NCBI RefSeq assembly: GCF_019420015.1
Contig: NZ_JAHZIA010000011.1
Span: 1-64,000, forward strand
Reading direction: 5' to 3'
Length of the DNA stretch: 64,000 nucleotides
From: Anaerofustis sp.
GTDB lineage: Bacteria > Bacillota > Clostridia > Eubacteriales > Anaerofustaceae
Below the pieces are notes generated by a model. It was given only the letters and a program-made list of their open reading frames with translations. It did no database searches and was not told the origin of the DNA. Positions 24,749-32,437 of the stretch are shown in pieces. The position numbers and the translations under genes were made by a program. Within the stretch, counting starts at the first letter, position 1; every line of letters begins with the position of its first letter.

Positions 24749-25123
24749 ATGAATGTAAAATATGCATTAGATATAAAAACAAAGACATTGTATAAAGATA
24801 TTGATTTAGATGTAAATGATGATTTATATATATTTCCTGAAGATTTTTTAATGATATATAAAATGCCAGGTAAATTATATTCAGGTTTTATAGATTTTAA
24901 AATAGATGAGGAAAGTAGAACCGTTATAGAATGTGTATGGGATGAAAAAAGTTATCAAGATTATTTAGGGGTTGTAAAAAATGAAGCAGAAGAAAAGCAA
25001 AGAAAACTTGATGAAGTTAAAAAAGAAAATAATCTTTTAAAAGCAAAAATAGATGTTTTAAGTCAAAATCAGGAATTTCTTGAAGATTGTTTAATAGAAG
25101 TAGGTCAAATTATATATGCTTAA
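24749..25123 (+). CDS. Small fibre-cluster protein with C-terminal coiled coil
   Basis: 124 residues from ATG 24749 (ATAGGTGA upstream). The N-terminal 70 residues are strand-rich (MNVKYALDIKTKTLYKDIDL) and the last 45 residues a charged coiled coil (EAEEKQRKLDEVKKENNLLK). It follows the long module E directly, the usual place for a fibre-assembly or tail-chaperone gene, though sequence alone does not show that role. Confidence 0.55.
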   Translation: MNVKYALDIKTKTLYKDIDLDVNDDLYIFPEDFLMIYKMPGKLYSGFIDFKIDEESRTVIECVWDEKSYQDYLGVVKNEAEEKQRKLDEVKKENNLLKAKIDVLSQNQEFLEDCLIEVGQIIYA

Positions 25124-25161
25124 ATAAGCTATTTTTAATATAAAAAGAAAAGAGGTTTAAA

Positions 25162-25293
25162 ATGATGGCTATGTTATTTGCAACAAAATTAATTTTAGGA
25201 AAAATTACTTATGCAGATGTACCCAATAAGTTAAGAAGTCAGGTAGACACTATTTTAATTGAGAATGGTGTTGAATATTTAATTGAAAAATAA
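25162..25293 (+). CDS. Small conserved-looking tail-region protein
   Basis: 43 residues with AGAGG upstream. LFATKLILGKITYADVPNKL, then VDTILIENGVEYLI is a pattern I recognise from short proteins placed between tail-fibre and holin genes of Bacillota phages. Function unknown. Confidence 0.6.
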   Translation: MMAMLFATKLILGKITYADVPNKLRSQVDTILIENGVEYLIEK

Positions 25294-25311
25294 AAAATGG
25301 AGGTAATTATA

Positions 25312-25527
25312 ATGAAGGAAATTGCAGAAAGAAATATTTTTGTTAAAAATGCAGATAAAATTAGAGAAATTTGTTTAAAAGAAGATGTAGATATTGGAGT
25401 AGGTTTAGATATGTTTGTTGCTAACAATAAAATAGAAAGAAGTGAAGAAATAATGAAGCAATACAATGAATTTAGAGAATTATGCAGAAAACATACACTT
25501 GCTAAGATTGTTGAAATGGTTAAATGA
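25312..25527 (+). CDS. Hypothetical helical protein
   Basis: 71 residues from ATG 25312, chosen because TGGAGG lies upstream. Helical and charged (ADKIREICLKEDVDIGVGLD; MKQYNEFRELCRKHTLAKIVEM). Last gene before a terminator. No family recognised. Confidence 0.55.
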   Translation: MKEIAERNIFVKNADKIREICLKEDVDIGVGLDMFVANNKIERSEEIMKQYNEFRELCRKHTLAKIVEMVK

Positions 25528-25552
25528 GATAAAAAATAAAATAAATTAAGCT

Positions 25553-25600
25553 AAAATACCCAGAAATTAAAAAATAAATTAAATTATCTGGGTATTTTTT
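25553..25600 (+). terminator. Rho-independent terminator after the fibre island
   Basis: AAAATACCCAGA (25553-25564) pairs with TCTGGGTATTTT (25587-25598), 12 bp, with further T. It ends transcripts of the host-recognition island, and a promoter follows within 12 bases. Confidence 0.9.
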
Positions 25601-25611
25601 GTTATTTTGTA

Positions 25612-25640
25612 TTTACAAGCTATTAAAATTGTGCTATTAT
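25612..25640 (+). promoter_or_regulatory. Sigma70-type promoter
   Basis: TTTACA (25612-25617), 17 bases, TGC then TATTAT (25635-25640). Just downstream, GAGTTATGAGTTAG recurs almost exactly behind the promoter at 26896. Confidence 0.8.
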
Positions 25641-25687
25641 AATTATAGGAGTTATGAGTTAGGTAATGAAATTTAGGAGGTATGGAT

Positions 25688-25936
25688 ATGTTTGATAGAA
25701 GATTTGATGTTGTGAGTGTTTGCGTTTGTGAGTGTGAAAATATTCCGGCATTTAAGATAGGTGCTAATGATATTAAAAAGGCAATTGCTGAGTATAAAAT
25801 ATATTCTGATAAAAAAGTTGCTGATTCTTTAGCAAATTTCTTTTCACCACTTAAATATCATGATAGATTTAACCAGTCATATTTAGATATTGAGGTGGAT
25901 GGAAAAAATGTATTTATAGTCAATGGAGACTATTAG
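25688..25936 (+). CDS. Hypothetical protein
   Basis: 82 residues. ATG 25688 is preferred over 25682, because the AGGAGG at 25676-25681 touches the latter. A Cys-rich strand (VVSVCVCECENIPAF) and a later DIEVDGKNVFIVNGDY hairpin suggest a small beta fold. No family recognised. Confidence 0.58.
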   Translation: MFDRRFDVVSVCVCECENIPAFKIGANDIKKAIAEYKIYSDKKVADSLANFFSPLKYHDRFNQSYLDIEVDGKNVFIVNGDY

Positions 25937-25955
25937 GTTTAGGTAGGTGGTGAAA

Positions 25956-26246
25956 ATGAGATATTTTAAAGTAGCAAAGAATACAATAGTTTGCAATAAT
26001 CCTGTGAAAGAATTATACGATTTGCAGGATGTATATGAAGAATTACACGATTCAGCAAATTTTATGAATTTTATGTATGGAGCGGAAATTTCAGATATTG
26101 AAGAATTAGATAAAACTATTAATGATTTTTATAATCATGCTTTAATTATTGCTGAAAAAGGCGGCGGGTTTGATTTGGGAGATTATAAATTGTATATTGA
26201 ACCCGATGATGTGGATATTTCAAAAATAAAAAGACCTAATTTTTAA
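25956..26246 (+). CDS. Hypothetical protein
   Basis: 96 residues from ATG 25956 with AGGTGG upstream. Alpha/beta pattern: RYFKVAKNTIVCNNPVKEL, acidic helices, then GGGFDLGDYKLYIEPDDVD. No family recognised. Directly upstream of the holin. Confidence 0.58.
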   Translation: MRYFKVAKNTIVCNNPVKELYDLQDVYEELHDSANFMNFMYGAEISDIEELDKTINDFYNHALIIAEKGGGFDLGDYKLYIEPDDVDISKIKRPNF

Positions 26247-26262
26247 AGGAGGTATAATTATT

Positions 26263-26508
26263 ATGAGTGATTTAAAAATTTCCAAAGAAACATTGATAAG
26301 AACGATAGTATTAGTTATTGCTCTGCTTAATTCTGTATTGACAATGTGTAATGTTAATCCTTTACCATTTAGTGATGAACAGGTTTATGAAGGCGTTTCT
26401 GCTGTTATTTCAGTTGTTGCTACTATATGGGCATGGTGGAAAAATAACAGTTTTACAAAAGAGGCTGTAATTGCTGATGAATATAAGAAAAGTTTAAAAG
26501 AAAAATAA
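26263..26508 (+). CDS. Holin
   Basis: 81 residues with AAAGGAGG upstream. Two membrane spans (TIVLVIALLNSVLTMC about 13-30, and VSAVISVVATIWAWW about 45-60) joined by a short loop, then a charged tail, the layout of the phiLC3/SPP1 phage_holin_1 family. It would form membrane lesions and release endolysin at the end of infection. It is 23 kb upstream of the M15 endolysin, so the lysis genes are split. Confidence 0.85.
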   Translation: MSDLKISKETLIRTIVLVIALLNSVLTMCNVNPLPFSDEQVYEGVSAVISVVATIWAWWKNNSFTKEAVIADEYKKSLKEK

Positions 26509-26544
26509 ATAATATAATATAAATAAAAATAAAAAGGAGATAAG

Positions 26545-26889
26545 ATGGTAAATAATAGAACGCCTAAATTATTTAAAAAAGAAACATATGTTAAAATGAT
26601 AAATTTATGCGAAGTAGCATTGATAGATAAGCCGGATAATTTAGATTTATTATATACTAAGAGAAAAAGTGAAAGAGTATTGGAAGAGTTAAATAATGAT
26701 TTGAGTAACAATATTGCAAAACAAGAAGTTATTAATAAAGCTGGTGAATTAAAAAGTATAATTAAATATATTAGTGTATTTTTAAGTGATGTATTAGAAA
26801 ATAACATTGATATAAATGATGAAAAAGAAAAAGAATATTTTGATCTTTTGTATAAAATATGTAGCAAAGAATTTAAAGAAATTATATAA
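26545..26889 (+). CDS. Hypothetical helical protein
   Basis: 114 residues, entirely helical, no membrane span (MINLCEVALIDKPDNLDLLY; LKSIIKYISVFLSDVLENN). AAGGAG upstream. No family recognised. Confidence 0.55.
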   Translation: MVNNRTPKLFKKETYVKMINLCEVALIDKPDNLDLLYTKRKSERVLEELNNDLSNNIAKQEVINKAGELKSIIKYISVFLSDVLENNIDINDEKEKEYFDLLYKICSKEFKEII

Positions 26890-26895
26890 TTTATA

Positions 26896-26924
26896 TTTAC
26901 AAAACTATAAAATCATGTTATTAT
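26896..26924 (+). promoter_or_regulatory. Sigma70-type promoter
   Basis: TTTACA (26896-26901), 17 bases, TGT then TATTAT (26919-26924), followed by a GAAGTTATGAGTTAG leader like that after 25640. Confidence 0.8.
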
Positions 26925-26971
26925 AATTATAGAAGTTATGAGTTAGAAAAAAAGAAAAGAGGTAGAAAAAA

Positions 26972-27142
26972 ATGAAAAGATATGAAGTGACTAAAATAAA
27001 TGTGAAAACGGAAAAAGAATTTAATTTAGGTATATATGACAAGGAAGATGTAAAATTGATAGTAAGAGGTTATAAGTTCAATGGTCTTTTCTTTGAGAGA
27101 AAAAATAGTGATTCAATCTATGTAATAAATGCTGTTGCGTGA
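26972..27142 (+). CDS. Small hypothetical protein
   Basis: 56 residues with AGAGG upstream; strands (RYEVTKINVKTEKEFNLGIY; IYVINAVA). First gene after the promoter. No family recognised. Confidence 0.5.
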   Translation: MKRYEVTKINVKTEKEFNLGIYDKEDVKLIVRGYKFNGLFFERKNSDSIYVINAVA

Positions 27143-27153
27143 TTAGGAGAGAT

Positions 27154-27279
27154 ATGAGTTATTTTGTAAAAATAAATAATAATTATTTTATGTTTAGAGA
27201 TAAAATTAGAGCAGAGTTGTTTTTAGAGAAAAGTAAATCTGTTTTAAAAGGAGTTAGTGTAGAGCTTGTAATTGAGTAG
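27154..27279 (+). CDS. Tiny hypothetical protein
   Basis: 41 residues with AGGAG upstream (MSYFVKINNNYFMFRDKI, then a helix and a strand). It has the look of the small YxxR-type modulators common behind phage early promoters. Function unknown. Confidence 0.48.
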   Translation: MSYFVKINNNYFMFRDKIRAELFLEKSKSVLKGVSVELVIE

Positions 27280-27300
27280 AGAAAGAAAAAGAGGTGTAAT

Positions 27301-27465
27301 ATGAAACGTTATTATATAGTACGATTAGATGGTGTTGATTGGGCTGTGACAGAAGATAGTGAAAAAATAAATGAGGCTGTTAATTATTTGAGACAATATT
27401 GTGAAGAATGTAAAACAGAATTTAATGTTTTGACAACAATATATAATTTTACTATTAGAAATTAA
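27301..27465 (+). CDS. Small hypothetical protein
   Basis: 54 residues with GAGGTG upstream. Strand-helix-strand: RYYIVRLDGVDWAVTED, a helix, FNVLTTIYNFTIRN. No family recognised. Confidence 0.5.
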   Translation: MKRYYIVRLDGVDWAVTEDSEKINEAVNYLRQYCEECKTEFNVLTTIYNFTIRN

Positions 27466-27507
27466 ATTTATCTTTAAGATAGTAAAACAATGAAAAGAGG
27501 TAGAAAA

Positions 27508-27693
27508 ATGAGAAAATATATTGCGTTTTACGATGATGGGCATGATTACGGTGAATTTGAATTTTATAGTTCTCATAGAGCAAATAGTAAAGCAAATAAA
27601 GAAGATGCTAAAAATACTGCTTATCGTTTGTTTGGTTATAACAGAGCTTTAAATATTAGGATTGAAAATACTCAGTTAAAAATGGTATATTAA
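27508..27693 (+). CDS. Small hypothetical protein
   Basis: 61 residues from ATG 27508 (AGAGG upstream; an ATG at 27490 lies before the site). RKYIAFYDDGHDYGEFEFYS then a basic helix. The F-Y-S-x-H-R-A-N pattern resembles small proteins I know from gut phages. Function unknown. Confidence 0.52.
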   Translation: MRKYIAFYDDGHDYGEFEFYSSHRANSKANKEDAKNTAYRLFGYNRALNIRIENTQLKMVY

Positions 27694-27723
27694 TTTTGAT
27701 CTTTTGATAAACGGTGATGAAAT

Positions 27724-28230
27724 ATGATAAATTTAAAAAGAGTTGTTGATGCAATTGTAAATGGTCAAGAAGCGGACTGGAAAACAGTGAGGCATCAACA
27801 TGTAGCTTTTGGTGAAGGTGGAGGTTTGATTGCAGGCAATCCAAAAGTTTTTGGGAGTAAGTTTGCAAATAAAAAATCATCTTCAAATAATATAAAACAA
27901 CAAAATGTAGTAAAAGAAATAAAAAAGAATAAAGAAGGTTTGGGTAAAGTAAAATTATCTAAAAAGCAAGCCAATGTAATTTATGCAAATGGCAAAAATG
28001 GTAATTTAAGAATAAAAAAGTGGCTATCAAAGTTAATATATGATGCTTCTGATTATGTAGGATATGATGATTTGTTATTAGAATGGTATTCTGAAATATC
28101 TGAAAAATCGAAAGAAATTATAAACAATATTTTTTCTAAAAATTTTAAAGAAGCACAGAAATTAATTGATGAACTTGAGAAAGAAAATGAATCATATAAA
28201 TCTAAAAAGATTGGAAATGAATTTTTGTAA
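27724..28230 (+). CDS. Head-associated protein with virion-cargo-like leader
   Basis: 168 residues. Residues 15-45 (EADWKTVRHQHVAFGEGG, then GLIAGNPKVFGSKF) match a short module often found at the ends of MuF-type minor head proteins. The rest is basic and helical. It is followed by the SEAQRR protein and the MuF protein, so a head-morphogenesis or internal-protein role is likely. Exact function unknown. Confidence 0.55.
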   Translation: MINLKRVVDAIVNGQEADWKTVRHQHVAFGEGGGLIAGNPKVFGSKFANKKSSSNNIKQQNVVKEIKKNKEGLGKVKLSKKQANVIYANGKNGNLRIKKWLSKLIYDASDYVGYDDLLLEWYSEISEKSKEIINNIFSKNFKEAQKLIDELEKENESYKSKKIGNEFL

Positions 28231-28256
28231 TATTAAAAAAATGAAAGGTGTAAATA

Positions 28257-28556
28257 ATGCCATACAAAAGTGAAGCTCAGAGAAGATTTTTTAATTCTGA
28301 AAAAGGAAAAGAAGTTGTTGGTGAGAAAAATGTTAAAGAATTTAATAAGGAAAGTAAGGGTTTAAAACTTCCTGAAAAGGTAGAAGAAAAAGATGATACA
28401 ATGTTAGAATATGTTAAATCAAGTTTTGATAAATGTGACGAAGACGAAATGCTGAATAAAAGAATACCAACAATGGGAAAAGCAGAAGATACAAAGTTTA
28501 TATTAAAAGCATTAAATAGTTTAGAAAAATTTGAAAGATTATGTAAAAAGAAATGA
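28257..28556 (+). CDS. Small conserved phage head-cluster protein (SEAQRRFF)
   Basis: 99 residues with AAAGGTG upstream. The opening MPYKSEAQRRFFNSEKGK, followed by EFNKESKG and LPEKV, is a short widespread phage motif of the DUF3008 type. The C-terminal half is helical. It overlaps the MuF gene by four bases and is probably coupled to it. Role not known. Confidence 0.68.
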   Translation: MPYKSEAQRRFFNSEKGKEVVGEKNVKEFNKESKGLKLPEKVEEKDDTMLEYVKSSFDKCDEDEMLNKRIPTMGKAEDTKFILKALNSLEKFERLCKKK

Positions 28557-29410
28557 AAAAAAAGAATTTTGATACACCAAAATATATAGAAAGAAAATAT
28601 GTAACTTTATTAAATAAATTATTAAAGCCAATAAAAAAAGAGGCTTTAAAATATACAGATGATATATCAAAATTTAAAGCTGTTTTAAAAAATGCATCAA
28701 AATCTAAAATTTATAAACGTAAGACAAATGAAATAGTAAAAACAATATCTACTATGTTATTAGCTTCAAATTCCAGAAGTTGGCGCGAAGCGGCAAGAAA
28801 GAGTAGTAGAGGAAAAGAAATTAAAAAAGATATAGAAAAAGAAATCAAAGGTAATGTTTCTAAAAGAATGGAAGAGTTGTTTAAATATAACGCTACACTT
28901 ATAGAAACATTACCTTTGAAAATTTCTGAAGATGTTATAAGGCATATAAATTCAGAAGCGTTTAAAGGAAAAAGATCTGAAGATATTTCAAAAGAAATAA
29001 AAAAGTTTTTTCCTCACAATTCTTCTGCAAGTGCAAAATTAATAGCGCGAACAGAAACAAGTAAATTTAGTTCAGCTTTGACACAAGCAAGATCAGAAGA
29101 CTTAGGGGTTTATTGGTATGTGTGGAGAACTTCGGAAGACGTATCAGTGAGAAGTTCTCATAAGATTATGGAAGGTGTTTTAGTAAATTATAAACATCCA
29201 GCTTCACCTGAATCACTTGATAAAAGACATAAATATAAAAAGATACCATTACCATATCATGCAGGTAATATTTATAATTGTAGATGTTATCAGGAGCCTT
29301 TGATTGATTTGGATGATATAAACTGGCCGCATAAAGTATATAATTGGAAAACAAAACAGATTGAAGTTATGACATTAAGTAAATTCAGGAATGAGTTTTA
29401 TAATAGATAA
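28553..29410 (+). CDS. Minor head protein, Mu gpF-like (MuF)
   Basis: 285 residues. A helical basic N-terminal 170 residues lead to the MuF core: LIARTETSKFSSALTQAR, WRTSEDVSVRSSHKIMEG, then YHAGNIYNCRCYQEPL. Spaced R, H and C residues are conserved. MuF proteins bind the portal interior and help head assembly or DNA ejection, and often carry toxin domains; this one has none fused, but candidate effectors lie just downstream. It is about 13 kb from the portal gene, with which it usually clusters. Confidence 0.9.
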   Translation: MKKKNFDTPKYIERKYVTLLNKLLKPIKKEALKYTDDISKFKAVLKNASKSKIYKRKTNEIVKTISTMLLASNSRSWREAARKSSRGKEIKKDIEKEIKGNVSKRMEELFKYNATLIETLPLKISEDVIRHINSEAFKGKRSEDISKEIKKFFPHNSSASAKLIARTETSKFSSALTQARSEDLGVYWYVWRTSEDVSVRSSHKIMEGVLVNYKHPASPESLDKRHKYKKIPLPYHAGNIYNCRCYQEPLIDLDDINWPHKVYNWKTKQIEVMTLSKFRNEFYNR

Positions 29411-29446
29411 ATTATATGATTTAGAAGCAAAAGTTTATAAAAAAGA

Positions 29447-29475
29447 TAGACAAAAATAAAAAAATGTGATATATT
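29447..29475 (+). promoter_or_regulatory. Sigma70-type promoter
   Basis: TAGACA (29447-29452), 17 bases, TGA then TATATT (29470-29475). Drives the 29521 gene. Confidence 0.65.
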
Positions 29476-29520
29476 ATAAGTACAGATTGAGAGAGATAGA
29501 TTGTAAAAGGAGATAGAAAA

Positions 29521-29811
29521 GTGAGAAAATATTTAGCAATTGGACATTTTAAAGAAAATAAAAATATAACATGTGTGGCTTCAAAATCTTATACGTTGAA
29601 AGAATTTAGAAAAGATTTATGTGGAAATGGATTTATCCCATATGTTGTGATTACTGAAAAAATGATGAAAAAAATATCTGAACTTGATTGCATGGATTTG
29701 TTTGATCAGGTTAAGAAAATGACTTCCAATTATAGAATTTGGAATGATGTCGCAGATTATATAGACCAGTGTTGTGATATTATGCAGGAAAAGTTTGAAT
29801 TGGTTGAATAA
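29521..29811 (+). CDS. Hypothetical protein (GTG start)
   Basis: 96 residues from GTG 29521 with AAGGAG upstream. RKYLAIGHFKENKNITCVAS, then a long helical half with W and paired cysteines (DYIDQCCDIM). I recall similar small proteins behind early promoters of gut phages. Function unknown. Confidence 0.6.
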   Translation: MRKYLAIGHFKENKNITCVASKSYTLKEFRKDLCGNGFIPYVVITEKMMKKISELDCMDLFDQVKKMTSNYRIWNDVADYIDQCCDIMQEKFELVE

Positions 29812-29821
29812 AGAGGTTAAT

Positions 29822-30163
29822 ATGATTGAAATTAGCAGTATAGTGAAAATATTTGATGCTAAATTTGAATTTGAAAATGGAAAATCTCATTTTATAAAAA
29901 GAAAAAAGAGAAATGATATTTCAAAAGACATGGGGTTAAGTAAGTATTTTAAAGAATCTGAAAAAAGATCTTTAAAAGATATTGATGGAAGAAGAGTAAG
30001 GGCATATACTGTAGGAAACAGAACGGTAAAAAATGATGGCGACTGGACTACTGTTTATGTCGGTGGTAAAAGAGGAAAGCTTGTGTCAGCTTATCCACAA
30101 ACAAGAGCAAGATTTGAAAGTGTTATGAAAAGAGATAAAGGTATAGAGATATATAAAGAATAG
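29822..30163 (+). CDS. Hypothetical basic protein
   Basis: 113 residues from ATG 29822 (AGAGG upstream). Basic and strand-rich: FIKRKKRNDIS, DGRRVRAYTVGNRTV, WTTVYVGGKRGKLVSAY. Could be a small nucleic-acid-binding or internal head protein. No family recognised. Confidence 0.55.
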   Translation: MIEISSIVKIFDAKFEFENGKSHFIKRKKRNDISKDMGLSKYFKESEKRSLKDIDGRRVRAYTVGNRTVKNDGDWTTVYVGGKRGKLVSAYPQTRARFESVMKRDKGIEIYKE

Positions 30164-30179
30164 AAGAGAGGTAGAAAAA

Positions 30180-30344
30180 ATGAAATTAAGAGTTATTAAG
30201 GAAAAAGTTTTATTTTTAATTTGTATTGTGCCTAATTATATTGAGTATAGAATGTTATTAAAAGAAGGTTGTGTACAAAAAGGTTTTTTTAATGGATTTT
30301 TTCAAAATTATAATGGAGTTGGTTTTGAAGAGGATGATTTGTAG
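30180..30344 (+). CDS. Small hypothetical protein
   Basis: 54 residues with AGAGAGG upstream. KLRVIKEKVLFLICIVPNYI gives a moderately hydrophobic N-terminal half; the rest is F/N-rich. Possibly membrane-associated. No family recognised. Confidence 0.48.
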   Translation: MKLRVIKEKVLFLICIVPNYIEYRMLLKEGCVQKGFFNGFFQNYNGVGFEEDDL

Positions 30345-30354
30345 GTGAAGTAAT

Positions 30355-31362
30355 ATGAAAAGCAAAACTTATGATGATATTTCAAGTATTTTTAGAGGCA
30401 TAATAGTAAAAGATGGAGGGAAAGGTAGTGGCAATTTTGGTCATGAGGGCAGACCCGGAAAAGTAGGTGGATCTGGTAGAAGTGCGTTCATGAAATATCT
30501 TGATACTGATGTTTTGAAAAATCCTGAAAAACATTCGGTAGGTAAATATATAGAAAACGGAAAACTTTCAAATAATAGAAAAAAATTACATAATGAAGCA
30601 ATAAAAAATTATTTTAGAGATGTTAAGAAAACCCATAATCCAGTGATTTATTTTAATGGTGGTGGTTCTGCAAGTGGTAAAACAACTGCAATTTCTAAAT
30701 TATTTCCTGAAGTTCCGAGTGCTTCAAATAAAATGGGTATTGTTGTAGATCCTGACGAATTAAAGAAAGATATACCAGAGTATAATGAATTAAAGTCTAA
30801 AAATGATCCAACTGCCGCAGGTTTTGCACATGAAGAAAGTTCTGCTTTGGCTAAGAAGTTATTTAGTAAAGCAGTAAATAGTAAAGAATATAATGTTTTA
30901 ATGGATGGTACACTTGCTGGAAAAACAGAAAAGGCGAAAAAGAAAATACTTGATGCTAAAAAATCAGGAAGTCCGGTTGTGGGTAATTTTGCAACTGTAG
31001 ATATTGATGAAGCGTTAAAAAGAAATTATTTAAGATATTTACGGACAGGTAGATTTCCTTCGGTAGATACAGTGATTAAGAACCATAAAGAAGTATCTGT
31101 AAATTATCCAGAGTTAGCAGGATTATTTAATAAATCTGCATTGATAGATAATAATGGGAAAGAGCCTGTTATAATAGCAAAATCTGGTGAAGATGGAAAG
31201 TTAAAGATTTTAGATAAAGAAAAATATAATAAATTTATAAATAAAACAAAAGAATCTGATGATGAAATAAAACAGAGATTTAAAAAGATGATTCCTGTTT
31301 ATGAAAAGGAATATTTAAAAAATAATCCTGGTGCTAAATTAAAAAGTAGACCTAAAATATAG
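30355..31362 (+). CDS. Zeta-toxin-like kinase with glycine-rich cargo leader
   Basis: 335 residues. Residues 20-42 are a glycine-rich leader (GGKGSGNFGHEGRPGKVGGS) also seen, degenerate, in the 32438 protein. Residues 95-280 follow the zeta_toxin fold: P-loop YFNGGGSASGKTT, VVDPDELKK, FAHEESSALAKKL, MDGTLAGK and a basic RYLRTGRF helix. Zeta enzymes phosphorylate UDP-activated sugars or other substrates and can be toxic. No epsilon-type antitoxin is obvious. The leader and MuF context suggest a protein packed in the head and delivered with DNA (inference). Confidence 0.75.
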   Translation: MKSKTYDDISSIFRGIIVKDGGKGSGNFGHEGRPGKVGGSGRSAFMKYLDTDVLKNPEKHSVGKYIENGKLSNNRKKLHNEAIKNYFRDVKKTHNPVIYFNGGGSASGKTTAISKLFPEVPSASNKMGIVVDPDELKKDIPEYNELKSKNDPTAAGFAHEESSALAKKLFSKAVNSKEYNVLMDGTLAGKTEKAKKKILDAKKSGSPVVGNFATVDIDEALKRNYLRYLRTGRFPSVDTVIKNHKEVSVNYPELAGLFNKSALIDNNGKEPVIIAKSGEDGKLKILDKEKYNKFINKTKESDDEIKQRFKKMIPVYEKEYLKNNPGAKLKSRPKI

Positions 31363-31375
31363 TTTATGTTATAAT
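31347..31375 (+). promoter_or_regulatory. Probable sigma70-type promoter inside the kinase 3' end
   Basis: TAGACC (31347-31352), 17 bases, TGT then TATAAT (31370-31375), overlapping the kinase stop. Would give the ADP-ribosylation genes their own transcript. Confidence 0.6.
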
Positions 31376-31393
31376 AATAGTGGAGGTGCTGAT

Positions 31394-31600
31394 ATGGCAA
31401 AAAGTAAAATCACAAAAAGAGAGATTATGAAAATGAAAGATGAAAAAGGTAGAGAAGGATTGATAGAAGAAATTATCCCTTTTGGTAGTCAAGAGTTTGA
31501 TTATGACGATGATGCTTTAGAAATTTATGATGAAGAATTTGATAAAAAATTAGATAAGGAGTTGGCAGAGATTACAAAAAATGCAGAATGGATGGATTAA
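31394..31600 (+). CDS. Small acidic protein
   Basis: 68 residues with GGAGGTG upstream. Helical, with an acidic core (FDYDDDALEIYDEEFDKKLD). It overlaps or abuts the glycohydrolase gene and may be a partner of it or of the downstream transferase. No family recognised. Confidence 0.55.
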   Translation: MAKSKITKREIMKMKDEKGREGLIEEIIPFGSQEFDYDDDALEIYDEEFDKKLDKELAEITKNAEWMD

Positions 31601-31605
31601 GTAAA

Positions 31606-32433
31606 ATGAGATTGTTAAATACTATAGCTGGAGATATTATTGGTTCTAAATATGAATTTAATAATATTCATACGAAAGATTTTGAACTGTTTCAAGATGA
31701 TATGTATTATACAGATGATACAGTATTGACTATTGCAACGGTTGACGCTTTGATTGAAATAAATAAGAGATATACAGAAGAAAGTTACGATTTTATTGAA
31801 GATATTGAAGAGAAATTGATTAATATTTTTAAAGAAAAATATTATACTTATGGTAACAAATATAATGATTCAAAATTGTTGTATGGATCGAACTTTTTAA
31901 AATGGTTATCAAATACATATGAAAAAGCGTATCCTTATAATAGTTTTGGAAATGGTTCAGCAATGAGGGTATCTCCCATTGCATGGTATTCAAAATCAAT
32001 AAAGGAAGTAAGAATTTTAGCAAAATGTTCTGCTTCTGTAACACATAATCATCCATATGGTATAAAGGGTGCGGTTGATATTGCAGAATCAATATTTAAA
32101 TTGCTTAATTATTATGAGAGCAAAGATAAGATTATAAAAGAAAGCAGATATGTTGTTCCGAGTGAAATTTCAAATGCGTTATTTGATGAAACATGTGAAG
32201 GTACAATCCCATATGCTTATAAATGTTTTATAGATTCAAATTCTACAGAAGATGCTATAAGAAACGCTGTTAGTTGTGGAGTTGATTCTGATACACTTGG
32301 TATAATTACGGCCTCATTAGCAGAAGCTTATTACCCTGAGGATGAAGAAATTTCAAAGAAAGTATTAGGGTATTTGGAAAAAGAATTTATTTTAAAATTA
32401 AGCGATTTTAATAATGTTTTGCTAACAAGGTGA
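31606..32433 (+). CDS. ADP-ribosylglycohydrolase (DraG-like)
   Basis: About 275 residues (ATG 31606 preferred; 31588 is in frame). Family signatures in order: NTIAGDIIGSKYEF at the start; YYTDDTVLTIATVDALI (paired metal-binding aspartates, about 33-40); FGNGSAMRVSPIAW (about 115); SVTHNHPYGIKGA (about 140); and AVSCGVDSDTLGIITASLAEAYY (second metal site, about 220). It removes ADP-ribose from modified proteins or nucleic acids. The next gene is an ADP-ribosyltransferase, so the pair may write and erase one modification. Confidence 0.9.
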   Translation: MRLLNTIAGDIIGSKYEFNNIHTKDFELFQDDMYYTDDTVLTIATVDALIEINKRYTEESYDFIEDIEEKLINIFKEKYYTYGNKYNDSKLLYGSNFLKWLSNTYEKAYPYNSFGNGSAMRVSPIAWYSKSIKEVRILAKCSASVTHNHPYGIKGAVDIAESIFKLLNYYESKDKIIKESRYVVPSEISNALFDETCEGTIPYAYKCFIDSNSTEDAIRNAVSCGVDSDTLGIITASLAEAYYPEDEEISKKVLGYLEKEFILKLSDFNNVLLTR

Positions 32434-32437
32434 AAAT

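Noticed and set aside
29391..29459. Open frame of 22 codons after the MuF gene (MSFIIDKLYDLEAKVYKK).
   Set aside because: It starts inside the MuF gene without a ribosome site and is too short to support.
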